A stretch of DNA of 21,512 nucleotides from DATLZM01 sp035559315 (GCA_035559315.1 DATMBJ010000032.1:1-21512); one strand, 5' to 3'; positions 6,701-13,865 are shown, numbered from the stretch's first letter. Numbers and translations are program-made. The notes: generated by a model not told the origin, from the letters alone.

Positions 6701-8863
6701 CTTCATCAGCCCGGCGGGCCCTGCGTAAGCCAGGGGCCGATCGTAGAAGTCGGCCCGAAGGGTGCACACGATCCGAACCCGGCTCGTGGGCTCGGTCGCA
6801 GCGGCGACGACGATCCCGAGGAATCTCGCTCGAACGTCCTCGGCGTCGACCAGCGTAAACAGCTCCTCGAACTGATCGATCACCAGGAGGAGGTCCGAGC
6901 CGGGTGGGAGCATCTCCTCGGCGACCGACACCAGGCCCAGGTCATCCTGTGCCAGTCGCTCGACCAGATCGCTGGGGGGATGCACGGCGATCCGCATCAG
7001 GGCCGAGGCAAGCTCTTCGAGGGGGTAGGTCCCCGGGTGCATCTCCAGCAGGAACCAACGGTCCGAACCCTCGACGGCGCCGGCTCGGAGCGCCGGCAGG
7101 AGCCCCGCGCGGACCAATGACGACTTCCCGCTCGCCGACGGCCCCACCACCCCCAGGAAGCGGGAGCCGTCACCCTGCTCGACGAGCCGGGCGACCAGTT
7201 CGGACACGAGAGCCTCTCGGCCGAAGAAGTCGGCGGCGTCGGGCTCCAGGAACGGACGCAGCCCCTTGTAGGGGTTCCGGATCTCCGTGGAGGGCGTCGC
7301 CGGGGTGCGAACGACCGCGGGAACCAGGGCGGCCCGGAAGGCTGACGCCATCGCCCGCGCATCCGGGGATCGGTCGGCGGAGGCCTTGGCGGTCGCCACC
7401 GCGATCACCTCGTCCACAGCCCGGGGGAGATCCGGTCGGAAGGCCCGGATCGAGGGAACCGGCTCGGTCAGGTGCTTCGCCACCACCTCCTCCGGTGGGG
7501 CGTCGGCGAACGGATGACGTCCGGCCAGGATCTCGTACAGCACCAGCCCGAGGCTGTAGATGTCGGTCCGGGGCGTGACCGGCTCACCCCGGAGCTCCTC
7601 GGGCGACAGGTAGTAGGCCAGGGGACTGGGGGTTCCGCCCGGTGCGACCTCGGCAACCTCCACGTCCTTGGCGATGCCGAAGTCGGACAGGTAGGCGTTG
7701 TCCTCCTCGTCGAACAGGATGTTGGCCGGCTTGACGTCGCGGTGCACCACACCCTGCCGGTGGGCGGCCACCAGCGCCTGGGCCATCTGGTCCAGGAGCC
7801 TGGCCGCCTCCTCAACGCCGAGGGGCCCGTGAGCCAGGCGCTCCCGGAGGCTCCCCCCGCGGAGGTACCGCATGACCAGGTAGGCGCCGTCCGGTTCCCG
7901 CCAGAAGTCGTAGAGGGGTACCACGTGGGGATGCTCGAGCCGAGCCACCAGCTGGGCCTCGGCTTCGAACCGCCTGATGAACTCGGGATCGTTCGCGAAC
8001 CGGGGATGGATCGTCTTGATCGCGACCTCCCGGCCGACCTGGGGCTGGAAGGCCCGATGGACCGATCCGAAAGACCCCGCTCCGACCTGCTCGAGCAGTC
8101 GGTACCCGCGGAGGGGCTCCCCCGCGATGTCCAGCGAGGGATCCTGACGGAGGATGCGCTGGTGGAGGCGGCGCAGCTCGGGGGAGGGGTCGATCCCCAG
8201 CTCCTCGGCGAGGAGATCCCGGGACCGTTGGAAGGCGACCAGCGCATCGGCCTGACGGTCCGACCGATACAGGGCGGTCATGAGATGGAGCCACAGGCGC
8301 TCCCGGAACGGGTGCGCCGCGGCCAGCGTCTCCAGCTCCGGAACGAGCTCTCGATGGCGCGCCAGCTCGAGCTCGGCGTCGATCCGGTCTTCCAGCGCGG
8401 CGAGGCGGAGCTCCTCCAGGCGGGCGATCTCCGGCTGGAGGGACGCCTGGTCGGTCAGGTCCGCCAACGCCGAACCTCGCCATAGCCCGAGCGCCCGCTC
8501 GAATATCTGGACGGCAGCAGCTGGATCGGCGCTCCGGATCACCCGGCCTTCATCCACCAGCGTTTCGAACCGCACCGCGTCGATCGCTGAGGGCTCCGCG
8601 CGGAGGATGTAGCCGCCCGAGCGGTGCTCGATCCGATCGGGGCCCAGAGCCTTCCTCAGGTGGGAGAGGTAGCCGCGAAGGGTGCTTCGAGCCGCCGGCG
8701 GAGGTTCGTCTCCCCAAACCTCCCCGATCAGCCGGTCGGGGTCCATGGCCTGGTTCGCTCGAAGGATCAGGTGGGCCAAGACCGTCCGTTGCTTCGGGCC
8801 GCCAAGGGGCCGCGGCCCATCCCCGTCGGCCACCTCGAGCGGTCCCAGGATCCGGAACTGCAT
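3731..8863 (-). CDS. SARP/BTAD - Ser/Thr kinase - nSTAND ATPase - WD40 regulatory giant
   Basis: A 1710-residue protein. The ATG at 8863 is chosen because MQFRILGPLEV is the canonical SARP beginning. Domains: winged-helix DNA-binding 1-90 (PKQRTVLAHLILRAN, RSTLRGYLSHLRKAL); BTAD helices about 95-245; PknB-like kinase about 253-510 with GAGSFGSV (261-268), Lys283, HRDVKPAN (374-381) and DFG (394-396); nSTAND ATPase about 530-900, opening NPYKGLRPF, with Walker A GPSASGKSS (574-582) and Walker B LLLVIDQFEE (658-667); one membrane helix about 996-1014 after RRSARRLR; then 14 WD40 repeats (about 1090-1690), ending in the familiar LTDEECRQYLH tail. In streptomycetes the kinase AfsK and the SARP-STAND protein AfsR are separate; here both are in one chain. 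Catalytic residues are intact. No frameshift is seen in 5.1 kb. The ligand and target genes are unknown. Confidence 0.92.
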   Translation of the reverse strand: MQFRILGPLEVADGDGPRPLGGPKQRTVLAHLILRANQAMDPDRLIGEVWGDEPPPAARSTLRGYLSHLRKALGPDRIEHRSGGYILRAEPSAIDAVRFETLVDEGRVIRSADPAAAVQIFERALGLWRGSALADLTDQASLQPEIARLEELRLAALEDRIDAELELARHRELVPELETLAAAHPFRERLWLHLMTALYRSDRQADALVAFQRSRDLLAEELGIDPSPELRRLHQRILRQDPSLDIAGEPLRGYRLLEQVGAGSFGSVHRAFQPQVGREVAIKTIHPRFANDPEFIRRFEAEAQLVARLEHPHVVPLYDFWREPDGAYLVMRYLRGGSLRERLAHGPLGVEEAARLLDQMAQALVAAHRQGVVHRDVKPANILFDEEDNAYLSDFGIAKDVEVAEVAPGGTPSPLAYYLSPEELRGEPVTPRTDIYSLGLVLYEILAGRHPFADAPPEEVVAKHLTEPVPSIRAFRPDLPRAVDEVIAVATAKASADRSPDARAMASAFRAALVPAVVRTPATPSTEIRNPYKGLRPFLEPDAADFFGREALVSELVARLVEQGDGSRFLGVVGPSASGKSSLVRAGLLPALRAGAVEGSDRWFLLEMHPGTYPLEELASALMRIAVHPPSDLVERLAQDDLGLVSVAEEMLPPGSDLLLVIDQFEELFTLVDAEDVRARFLGIVVAAATEPTSRVRIVCTLRADFYDRPLAYAGPAGLMKSRTVTVTPLVPEELQRAVVGPAEGVGLRIDPALVAEIVADVATQPGALPLLQYALTELFDQRDDSTLTLDGYRRIGKVSGALSRRAEALYRRLNRSGQEATRQLFLRLITVGREGGDDTRRRVLRSELLSLEVDQGALDAVIDTFGARRLLSFDRDPASRGPTVEVAHEALLTEWGRLRGWIEAAREDVRTHRRLAAGARDWTVSGRDPSFVLRGTHLARFEAWAASSALALTADERDYLEASLAQWNADRVEEEGRKAREAALERRSARRLRGLVAVFAAAALIAATLTFVATDQSSRAEREARIATARELAAAAVANLEVDPELSVLLASEAVDATRSSDGTVLPEAEEALHRAVVASRLELKVPGVGGALAWSPTGVFVTEGPEDSGMIDIRDADTGESVLSFKGHDPDVNHVAFSPDGSRLVSTGDDGKLKVWDPSTGRLLSSVSGDDGSWGVSFSADGSLVAGIWGGTTVRVLDLSTDRVVSTLRVPGAFGTAVSPDGRRLAVVGDGVGSVLDVETGEEQFRLTGVGGLGLAVSWSPDGRYIAATGEDAAGVWDAETGRLRHTLLGHTGSVLSVAWSPDSSRLVTGGSDGTARVWEIGAGVRELWSLSAQETRSGIYGVAFSPDGTMVMAGDLGISAVQIWDLGPNGDAEWLNLPGATQVEFMPDGRRVVTTSGGSALTIWDLQTRRDVRTTGPTKDGFRVENIDVSADGGSIGVGGWVEGDGGSYGGEVARMWDMRTGRELFTVRHSFDVTEVDVSPDGEHLLTLSWDGRVRIVDRVGRVVRVLREDGEILGARFSADGLLIATVAVSDRDPETARVTIWDWARGELARTMKVGRTINDFYGLAFDPSGSRIAMSGSGRSEIRDVESGARVAVLQGPSGGATDIAFSPDGSRVAVANADGTVRLFEADTGAPQLVLPASGCHVSAVAFSPDGSKLASASPCDGVRIWALDIDDLLEIARREVTRPLTDEECRQYLHVDRCPRA

Positions 8864-8915
8864 GGGGCCACCGTACGCCCCCTCTCCGCCCGGGGGGAAG
8901 ACCTGATCTGCGGCC

Positions 8916-8955
8916 TCCAACGCTTTTCCAACGAGCGTCCCGCAGGCTTCCAACG
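8916..8955. promoter_or_regulatory. Phased TCCAACG heptamer array, probable SARP operator
   Basis: TCCAACG occurs at 8916-8922, 8927-8933 and 8949-8955. The slot between, 8938-8944, holds a degenerate TCCCGCA. All four units are exactly 11 bp apart. SARP proteins such as AfsR, DnrI and ActII-ORF4 bind direct 7-bp repeats with 4-bp spacers, i.e. one unit per helical turn. The array lies 53 bp before the start of the SARP-kinase gene and 74 bp before the divergent cupin gene. Self-regulation, regulation of the cupin, or both are inferred. The -10 elements are weak on both sides, which suits activator-dependent promoters. Confidence 0.65.
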
Positions 8956-9029
8956 CGGGTCTGCCACCATCCGCACCATCGCCTCAGCGGTGAGGCGGTG
9001 GCTCGTAGCCAGAAGGGAGGAGATGACAG

Positions 9030-9563
9030 ATGCGAACGCCGACGATCTCCAGGCGATCCGCAAGGATCAGCCTGGTGCTCGCGCTGACCCTGCTCGTGGC
9101 GATCCCCATCGGGACCGGGGTCGTCCGAGCCACCCACGGAGGCCTCCACGGCACGATCATCGCCCGGGCCCCCTGGGCCCATCCATTCAGCATGAAGGTC
9201 AAGGCCGAGGTGGCCGGCAAGCCGCAGCTCGTCCAGGTCCGTAACCCCGCCGACACCATCGTCCAGGAAGTCACCGTCGATCCCGGCGGGTTCACGGGCT
9301 GGCACTCCCACGCCGGGCCGGCCATCGTCATCGTGGAGGAAGGGGAGTTCACCTACTACGACGGCGAGGACCCGACCTGCACGCCGTACCCGTACGGGCC
9401 GGGAGAGACGTTCGTGGATCTCGGTCAGGGACACGTCCACAGCGCGTGGAACCACAGCACGACCATCCCGGTGAAGGTGACCGTCACGTACTTCGACGTG
9501 CCTCCGTCAGCGGCCAGCCCGCTCATCCCGGCGGCCAACCCGGGGTTCTGTAGCGGCTTCTAG
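9030..9563 (+). CDS. Secreted single-cupin-domain protein
   Basis: A 177-residue protein with a strong GGGAGGAG ribosome site just before ATG 9030. Residues 1-34 are a signal peptide: a basic n-region (SRRSAR), then a Leu/Ile-rich core, with likely cleavage after VVRA. The mature part is a cupin barrel. Motif 1 includes WHSHAGPAIVIVEEGEF (His92, His94, Glu103/104). Motif 2 includes GPGETFVDLGQGHVHSAWN (His135/His137, Asn141). The His/Glu set can hold a metal. Cys residues at about 117 and near the C-terminus could form a disulfide after export. It diverges from the SARP-kinase gene and shares the region with the phased heptamers, so it is a candidate target. The substrate is unknown. Confidence 0.85.
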   Translation: MRTPTISRRSARISLVLALTLLVAIPIGTGVVRATHGGLHGTIIARAPWAHPFSMKVKAEVAGKPQLVQVRNPADTIVQEVTVDPGGFTGWHSHAGPAIVIVEEGEFTYYDGEDPTCTPYPYGPGETFVDLGQGHVHSAWNHSTTIPVKVTVTYFDVPPSAASPLIPAANPGFCSGF

Positions 9564-9578
9564 ATCCTCGGCGGTGAT

Positions 9579-9622
9579 GACGGGCCCCGCCCGGCCGGTC
9601 GATCGGTCCGGCGGGGTCCGTC
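9579..9622 (+). terminator. Long hairpin after the cupin gene
   Basis: Two adjacent 22-base arms (9579-9600 and 9601-9622) are near-perfect inverted repeats: 18 Watson-Crick pairs, 3 G-T wobbles and one C-C mismatch, folding around a GATC-type centre. It begins 15 bp after the cupin stop. There is no T-run, so it is a strong structural terminator or processing signal rather than a classical one. Confidence 0.55.
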
Positions 9623-9823
9623 CCTCACCCGAGCCATAGCATCAGCGACGTCACGGGACCGCCCACACCACGACCGAGGGTGATTCCCGCGGGCCGCGGA
9701 GGTCGCGATCGGCGACCCGACCCATGAACGGCCCCCCTTGCGGTCACTCGCGGGCGGAACGGACACTACGACTCGTGGACATCCTCGGGGTCATCGACCG
9801 TCGGCGCCCTGCCAGGTGATGTC

Positions 9824-11163
9824 GTGATGGATCCACCGGAGACCCTGTACGTCGCCAGCCCGGACGGCGTGTACATCGCCTACCAGGTGTTCGGGGAGGG
9901 CGACCTGGATCTCATGTACGTCCCGGAGTTCTGGAACTCGATCGAGGCCATGTGGGAGCAGCCCGGGTTCCGAGGTTTCCTGGCGCGCCTGGGGACGTTC
10001 GCCCGCGTGATCTGCATGGACCAACGCGGAACCGGCCTCTCGGACCCCGTCTCGCTGGCAGAGCTGCCGACGCTCGAGCAGTGGACGGACGACGTCACCC
10101 TGGTGCTGGATGCGGTCGGCGCGACCAGGGCGGCGCTCCTCGGGTCGGGGGGCGGGGGCATGGTGTGCCAGCTCTTCGCGGCGACGTACCCGGAGCGGAC
10201 GCACGCGCTCGTGCTGATCAACAGCGCAGCACGGTTCAGCCGCGGCCCCGACCAGGACTGGGGCTGGTCCGAGGAGTTCGAGGAACGGATCATCAGGGAG
10301 CTGCGGTTCGGATGGGGCCGGGGCGTCTTGCTCGAGACCGTCGCTCCCACGGTCGCCGGCGATCCTGGGTTCCGCCGATGGTGGGCGAGGTACCAACGGT
10401 TGGGGTCCAGCCCCGGCACGGTGATCGCCATGCGGCGGATGCTCGAGGAACTGGACGTCCGGAACGTCCTGTCCTCGATCCGTGTACCGACGCTGGTCAT
10501 CCACCGGAGGGACAACCGGCTGGTCGATGTCGCCCACGGCCGGTACCTGGCGAGCCGCATCGCGGGGAGCCGCTACGCCGAGGTCGACGGCGATGACTAC
10601 CTGCCGTTCGTCGGCGATGCCGAGGTGATCCTGCACGAGATCGAGGAGTTCCTGACCGGAGGCCGACCGACGATCGAGCACGACCGCGTACTCGCGACGG
10701 TGCTGTTCACCGACATCGTGGGCTCGACCGAGAAGGCGGCGGTGCTCGGCGACGCCGCGTGGGTGGCGCTCCTGGAGCGTCACCACCGGACGGTTCGCAG
10801 CCTCCTGGAGCGCCATCGGGGACGGGAGGTGGATTCGGCGGGCGATGGGTTCCTCGCGACCTTCGACGGCCCCGCCCGGGCCGTCCGATGTGCGATGGCC
10901 ATCGTGCAGGCCCTCGGGGACCTCGCATCGAGGTACGGGCCGGACTGCACACGGGAGAGTGCGAGCTCGTGGGGGAGAAGGTCGGGGGGATCGCGGTGCA
11001 CATCGCGGCGCGCGTGGTCTCCCAGGCCGGGCCGGGGGAGGTGCTCGTTTCGAGCACCGTGAAGGACCTCGTCGCGGGATCGGGTCTGTCCTTCGAGGAT
11101 GCCGGCGAGCGTGAGCTGAAAGGCGTACCGGACCGCTGGCACCTGTACCGGGTCGTGCTGTGA
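9824..11163 (+). pseudogene. Alpha/beta-hydrolase-fold/class III adenylate cyclase fusion, frameshifted
   Basis: The gene starts at GTG 9824 or, with better spacing from AGGTGA, ATG 9827. The N-terminal 270 residues have a hydrolase fold (DQRGTGLSD, AATYPERTHALVLINSAARF). A class III cyclase domain follows with VLFTDIVGSTEKAA and DSAGDGFLATF, holding the two metal-binding Asp. At 10925 a base is missing: CTCG-CATCGAG should read as Leu-Gly-Ile-Glu. The frame then continues in another register as IEVRAGLHTGECELVGEKVG, AVHIAARVV and a C-terminal GERELKGVPDRWHLYRVVL, ending at 11163. Without correction the protein stops at 11062. The hydrolase triad is degraded: the elbow reads GSGGG, with Gly at Ser position 109, and the His region reads GDDYLPFVGD. 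The fold is probably a sensor. A sequencing error cannot be excluded for the single-base loss. Confidence 0.8.
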
Positions 11164-11203
11164 CGAGCGGGACCTCGCGCCACGCCCCACCTCTCCGAAA
11201 GTC

Positions 11204-11225
11204 GGGTAGCACGCGGGGAGCACGA
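11204..11225. repeat. Paired 11-bp tandem repeat next to tRNA relic A
   Basis: GGGTAGCACGC followed directly by GGGGAGCACGA (two differences), ending 57 bp before the 3' end of tRNA relic A. The GGTAGCACG core recurs beside relic B at 12600-12620. Interpreted as integrase arm-type sites. Confidence 0.5.
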
Positions 11226-11282
11226 CCCTCCGTGAGCGCAAGGATCCCGGTCGGAAAGAGCGTCTGACCTGCAGGAAGTCTG

Positions 11283-11329
11283 TGCGGCAGGGAGGGCTCG
11301 AACCTCCGACCGGCGGATCATGAGTCTGC
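11283..11329 (-). repeat. tRNA-Met 3'-half relic A (probable old attachment site)
   Basis: Compared with the intact tRNA-Met at 20766-20839, the T-arm, variable loop and anticodon arm are kept, with 2 differences over 36 bases (11291-11326). The 3' acceptor strand has diverged, and the D-arm and 5' acceptor are absent. It cannot fold into a tRNA. A 3'-half copy is what remains at one end of an element integrated into a tRNA gene. Confidence 0.65.
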
Positions 11330-11341
11330 AGCGTACCGCGG

Positions 11342-11872
11342 CTACCAGTAGCGAGCCGTGGCCATCGCCGAGACGGCGAGGAGGAGCAGCACGAGATCGA
11401 GCTTGCCGTGCTTCTCGAGCGCCGCCTGGAGGCGGGCGATCTCGGCCTGTTGCTCGGCGGTGGGAGGCGCACCCGCCGCCGCGATCGTGTCCCCCAGGTC
11501 GACCATACGCTCGACGTTCCTGCCGACCCCGAAGGCGCCGACGAAGAACGTGATCGTGGCGAGGACGGCGCCGATCGTGATCCCGAGGCCGAAGCTCGAG
11601 CCCACCCAGTCCGCGAGGCCACCGTGACTGCGCAGGTTCAGGAACCACAGGACCCATCCGGCGGCGACGGTGATCATGCCGAGCCAGGTGATGATCTTCG
11701 CGGCCCTGCGCTTCTTCACCACGACGCTGAGGAGCGGGCCCGCGCTCGGGCCGACCTCCGCCGCCGAGGGGCCGATGAACGCCACGAACAGGAACGCCGA
11801 CCCGACCCAGAGCGCCCCCGAGACGATGTGCAGGAGGCGCAGGACGATCCAGAGCGGTTCTGCGGCGAGCAC
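11342..11872 (-). CDS. Four-helix membrane protein, CopD/DUF2269-like
   Basis: A 176-residue protein. The GTG at 11872 is chosen because AGGAGG lies 8 bases upstream; another in-frame GTG at 11878 is too close to that site. It begins MLAAEPLWIVLRLLHIVSGA, then LWVGSAFLFVAFIGP. Four membrane helices lie at about 8-33, 60-81, 92-115 and 157-173. A charged helix before the last one (PTAEQQAEIARLQAALEKHG) could form a short coiled coil. The opening 'L..LHi.sgalWvGs..f' is shared with CopD/DUF2269-type membrane proteins, where the His may bind heme or metal. That family call is tentative. The gene sits alone between tRNA relics A and B, ending 13 bp from A. Confidence 0.7.
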   Translation of the reverse strand: MLAAEPLWIVLRLLHIVSGALWVGSAFLFVAFIGPSAAEVGPSAGPLLSVVVKKRRAAKIITWLGMITVAAGWVLWFLNLRSHGGLADWVGSSFGLGITIGAVLATITFFVGAFGVGRNVERMVDLGDTIAAAGAPPTAEQQAEIARLQAALEKHGKLDLVLLLLAVSAMATARYW

Positions 11873-12159
11873 GCCCACCCCCTCCTTCCGACCAGCGGGC
11901 AACCGACCGGCGGAGCGTAGCAACCGCCCTGCACGGGTGCGAGCATCTGAAGTCGGCTCGCCCGAGATGTCCGCGAAGGAAAGCTTCGTTGCCTGTGGTG
12001 AACCGGGAGGGCGCGCCGCGGTCCGGGACGTGGTACGCCACGACCAGGAAGGAGTGCCCGACAGCGATGGTGGCCTTCCCTGGACCCCGGCGGCCCTTCG
12101 GTGGAGCGTGCTGCTCGGAGGAAGGACGTTCCCTTGGACCGGGCGGCCGCCTTCGCCGA
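11873..12159. other. Gene-free stretch upstream of the four-helix membrane protein
   Basis: No frame on either strand gives a recognisable protein or a convincing start with a ribosome site, apart from the leader of the membrane-protein gene (GAAGGAGG near 11881-11889). A 12-base match to the tRNA-Met variable-loop region at about 11903 is not extended and is probably chance. Confidence 0.4.
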
Positions 12160-12318
12160 GCTTCGACGAGATGGCCTCCACGATCAGGGCGTGGTGGGGA
12201 CCGAACCGTCCGTGGAGAGCCTCTTCGAGAGCGGGATCTCCACCCGCAGCTTCCCCCGGGCCAGCTCGGCCAGGACCTCGCGGTCGGTCATGTCCTCCGC
12301 CATGGCGGCGGGCATGGC
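12160..12318 (-). pseudogene. IS110-family transposase fragment, frameshifted
   Basis: On the minus strand, one frame reads AEDMTDREVLAELARGKLRV (to about 12231). After a one-base shift the next reads PALEEALHGRFGPHHALIVE. Together they match the middle segment of IS110-type transposases ('mtd.ev.eLa.GkLR.KiP.LeeAL.GrF..HHa.l...'). Full-length proteins are about 330-400 residues with an N-terminal DEDD RuvC-like domain; about 50 residues remain. No terminal repeats are seen, as expected for IS110. It lies between tRNA relics A and B. Confidence 0.55.
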
Positions 12319-12439
12319 CCTGGGAACACCCAGGATGCTTCGTGGCGCTGGGGCTGTCCGAGAGGCGGAGATGCTCTTGGTGCTGCCCCGAGGGAGACGA
12401 GGGCAACGAAGAACCGTCGCTGATCTCGGGTTCCCTTCG

Positions 12440-12484
12440 TGGGGCGGGGAGGGCTCGAACCTCCGACCGGCGGGTTGTGAGTCT
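12440..12484 (-). repeat. tRNA-Met 3'-half relic B (probable old attachment site)
   Basis: The complete 3' half of the tRNA is present, including the acceptor strand (ggggcgg, identical to the intact gene), the T-arm and part of the anticodon arm. There are 3 differences over the 36 bases 12448-12483. The anticodon loop would read CAC instead of CAT, and the 5' side of the anticodon stem does not pair. It is therefore a relic rather than a functional tRNA. It has the same orientation as the intact gene 8.3 kb to the right. Confidence 0.65.
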
Positions 12485-12598
12485 TACGGCGTCCGTGTTG
12501 CCCCGCCCATCTGGTGCCGCCCCGTGCCGTCCAGTCCAGGTCAGGAGCCGCTCGGAGGGCGGTTCGTGCTATTCCGGGCTGTCCTGTGCGTTCCCGTT

Positions 12599-12621
12599 CG
12601 GTAGCACGGCGGGTAGCACGA
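12599..12621. repeat. Paired arm-like repeat next to tRNA relic B
   Basis: GGTAGCACG at 12600-12608 and again at 12612-12620 (12-bp period), 119 bp to the right of the relic B anticodon region. The same 9-mer occurs in the pair left of relic A. Confidence 0.5.
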
Positions 12622-12673
12622 TTCGAGCGCTGGGAGTCGCAAGCGGCGCCGGAGACCTTCCGCAGCGGCGGCC

Positions 12674-12701
12674 CTGACACCCAACAGCGTCTGGCTATGC
12701 T
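12674..12701 (+). promoter_or_regulatory. Candidate sigma70-type promoter for the first DHFR-like gene
   Basis: CTGACA (12674-12679), a 16-bp spacer and TATGCT (12696-12701). It lies about 160 bp upstream of the ATG at 12862. Seen by eye only. Confidence 0.35.
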
Positions 12702-12861
12702 CACCGTGTCCGTTCAGGAGTACGACATCGCCGACGCGGGCCGTGTTCGGGGAGGGTGCGAGATGGATCGGCCGGACGGACCCCGCCGAGACCGATGAGA
12801 TCGGCGCCGCGGTCCGGTCTGATCGAAGGACGACGATACCCAGCGAGGAGGGAATCCGACG

Positions 12862-13476
12862 ATGAAACTGACGACCGTGACGATCGTCTCCGTCGACGGA
12901 GTGATGCAGGGACTCGGCGCGCCGGACGAGGACCGCAGGGGCGGATTCGAGCGCGGCGGATGGGTCACGCCGGTGTTCGACGACCAGGCCATGGCGTTCC
13001 TCAACCAGGTCTACCAGCGCGCCGACGCGTTCCTGTTCGGCCGGCAGACCTACGAGATCTTCGCGTCCTCCTGGGGATCCTGGGCAGATCCGGGCGACAG
13101 CCCCATCTGGACGGCCTTGAACACGAAGCCCAAGTACGTCGCAACGACCACGATCACCGAACCGCGCTGGGCGAACACGACTGTCCTCTCCGGCGACGTC
13201 GCGGCGGCCATCGGCGAGCTGAAAGCCACGGCGGGAGGTGAGCTGCAGGTGCACGGCAGCGGCCACCTGGTCCGCTGGCTGTTCGACAACCAGCTCGTCG
13301 ACGAGATCACCCTGCTCATCTGCCCGGTGGTCGTCGGCCAGGGAACCCGGCTATTCCCCGACACCGGCCCAGACATCGCGCTTGACCTGGTCGACTCGCG
13401 AGTTACCCCGAAGGGGGTGACGATCCAGGTCTACCGGTCCACCGGGCGCCCGCAGTACGCAACCGCCACCTTGTGA
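12862..13476 (+). CDS. Dihydrofolate reductase/RibD C-terminal family protein
   Basis: A 204-residue cytoplasmic protein of the DHFR-like RibD-C family, presumably an NADPH-dependent reductase of unknown substrate. It starts MKLTTVTIVSVDGVMQGLGA, the usual 'Sl DG...' first strand. FLFGRQTYEIF (about 55-65) is the nucleotide-binding GR.TYE motif. Near the end, DEITLLICPVVVGQGTRLFP is the conserved 'p.vlG.G..lF' loop. GAGGAGGGA lies 9 bases before ATG 12862. A second, divergent member of the family is encoded at 14645, with a hydrolase between them. Such small reductases are frequent partners of ECF sigma factors in Actinomycetota, and a sigma remnant lies right after this gene. Confidence 0.88.
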   Translation: MKLTTVTIVSVDGVMQGLGAPDEDRRGGFERGGWVTPVFDDQAMAFLNQVYQRADAFLFGRQTYEIFASSWGSWADPGDSPIWTALNTKPKYVATTTITEPRWANTTVLSGDVAAAIGELKATAGGELQVHGSGHLVRWLFDNQLVDEITLLICPVVVGQGTRLFPDTGPDIALDLVDSRVTPKGVTIQVYRSTGRPQYATATL

Positions 13477-13539
13477 CATGGGTGCCGCGGTCAGTGAGAG
13501 TCGATCATGGATGGGGGCGGGCTGCAGCGTACACAGCTG

Positions 13540-13638
13540 GCGCCTGACGCGGTCGAGGAGACCTGGCTCCCGCTCCGGGGTTCCGGAGCGAGCGGCGTCC
13601 AGAACCTCGGGGCGTGGCTCACCACCGTCGTGGCCCGC
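13540..13638 (+). pseudogene. ECF sigma factor remnant (region 2 fragment)
   Basis: One frame encodes DAVEETWLPLRGSGASGVQN then LGAWLTTVVAR. This matches the region 2 core of SigJ-like ECF sigma factors ('DavQE.WLRl....v.nLgaWLttvvaR'). Neither the preceding region 2.1 nor the following 'vcLdmLR' and region 4 can be found in any frame, so only about 33 residues survive. The surrounding 13477-13865 interval otherwise holds no supported gene. Confidence 0.5.
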
Positions 13639-13865
13639 GGGGTGCCTCCCAAGCGCTCCATGGAGCGTGAACAGCTGATGGCGGTCCGTGATCGCAGCAT
13701 GACGACTTCACTGGACGGATCCTTTCCGAGCCTCGCGGAAGCGTCGCCTGGATGCACCCCGACGGCCTTATCGACAGCGTCGGGCCCGTTGCGGCCCGAG
13801 AGGACCCGCGTGCCGGGAGTCGGGGCGCGTACGACCCTTCGGTTCTGCATCAGAGGCCGCTGAGC

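Larger units (their letters stand above)
12485..12861. other. Gene-free stretch between tRNA relic B and the first DHFR-like gene
   Basis: No supported coding sequence. It holds the paired arm-like repeats at 12599-12621, a candidate promoter at 12674-12701 and the GAGGAGGGA ribosome site of the following gene. Confidence 0.4.

Noticed and set aside
3731..8863. Reading the STAND protein as an Avs-type antiphage sensor
   Set aside because: The N-terminal effector is a SARP transcription factor with a kinase, not a nuclease, protease or membrane toxin, and no defence genes flank it.
11283..11622. Minus-strand open frame through relic A giving a THDPPVGGSSPP peptide
   Set aside because: That peptide is the well-known spurious translation of tRNA 3' halves. 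Relic B (THNPPVGGSSPP) and relic C (THDPPVFPP) give the same artefact.
11903..11914. A fourth tRNA-Met relic (12-base match)
   Set aside because: The match stops before the anticodon and lacks the T-arm. No tandem repeat is nearby, so chance is likely.
12440..12500. A tRNA-Val (CAC) on the minus strand
   Set aside because: The T-arm and 3' acceptor are perfect, but the anticodon stem does not pair and no proper D-arm is found. It is a 3'-half relic of tRNA-Met.
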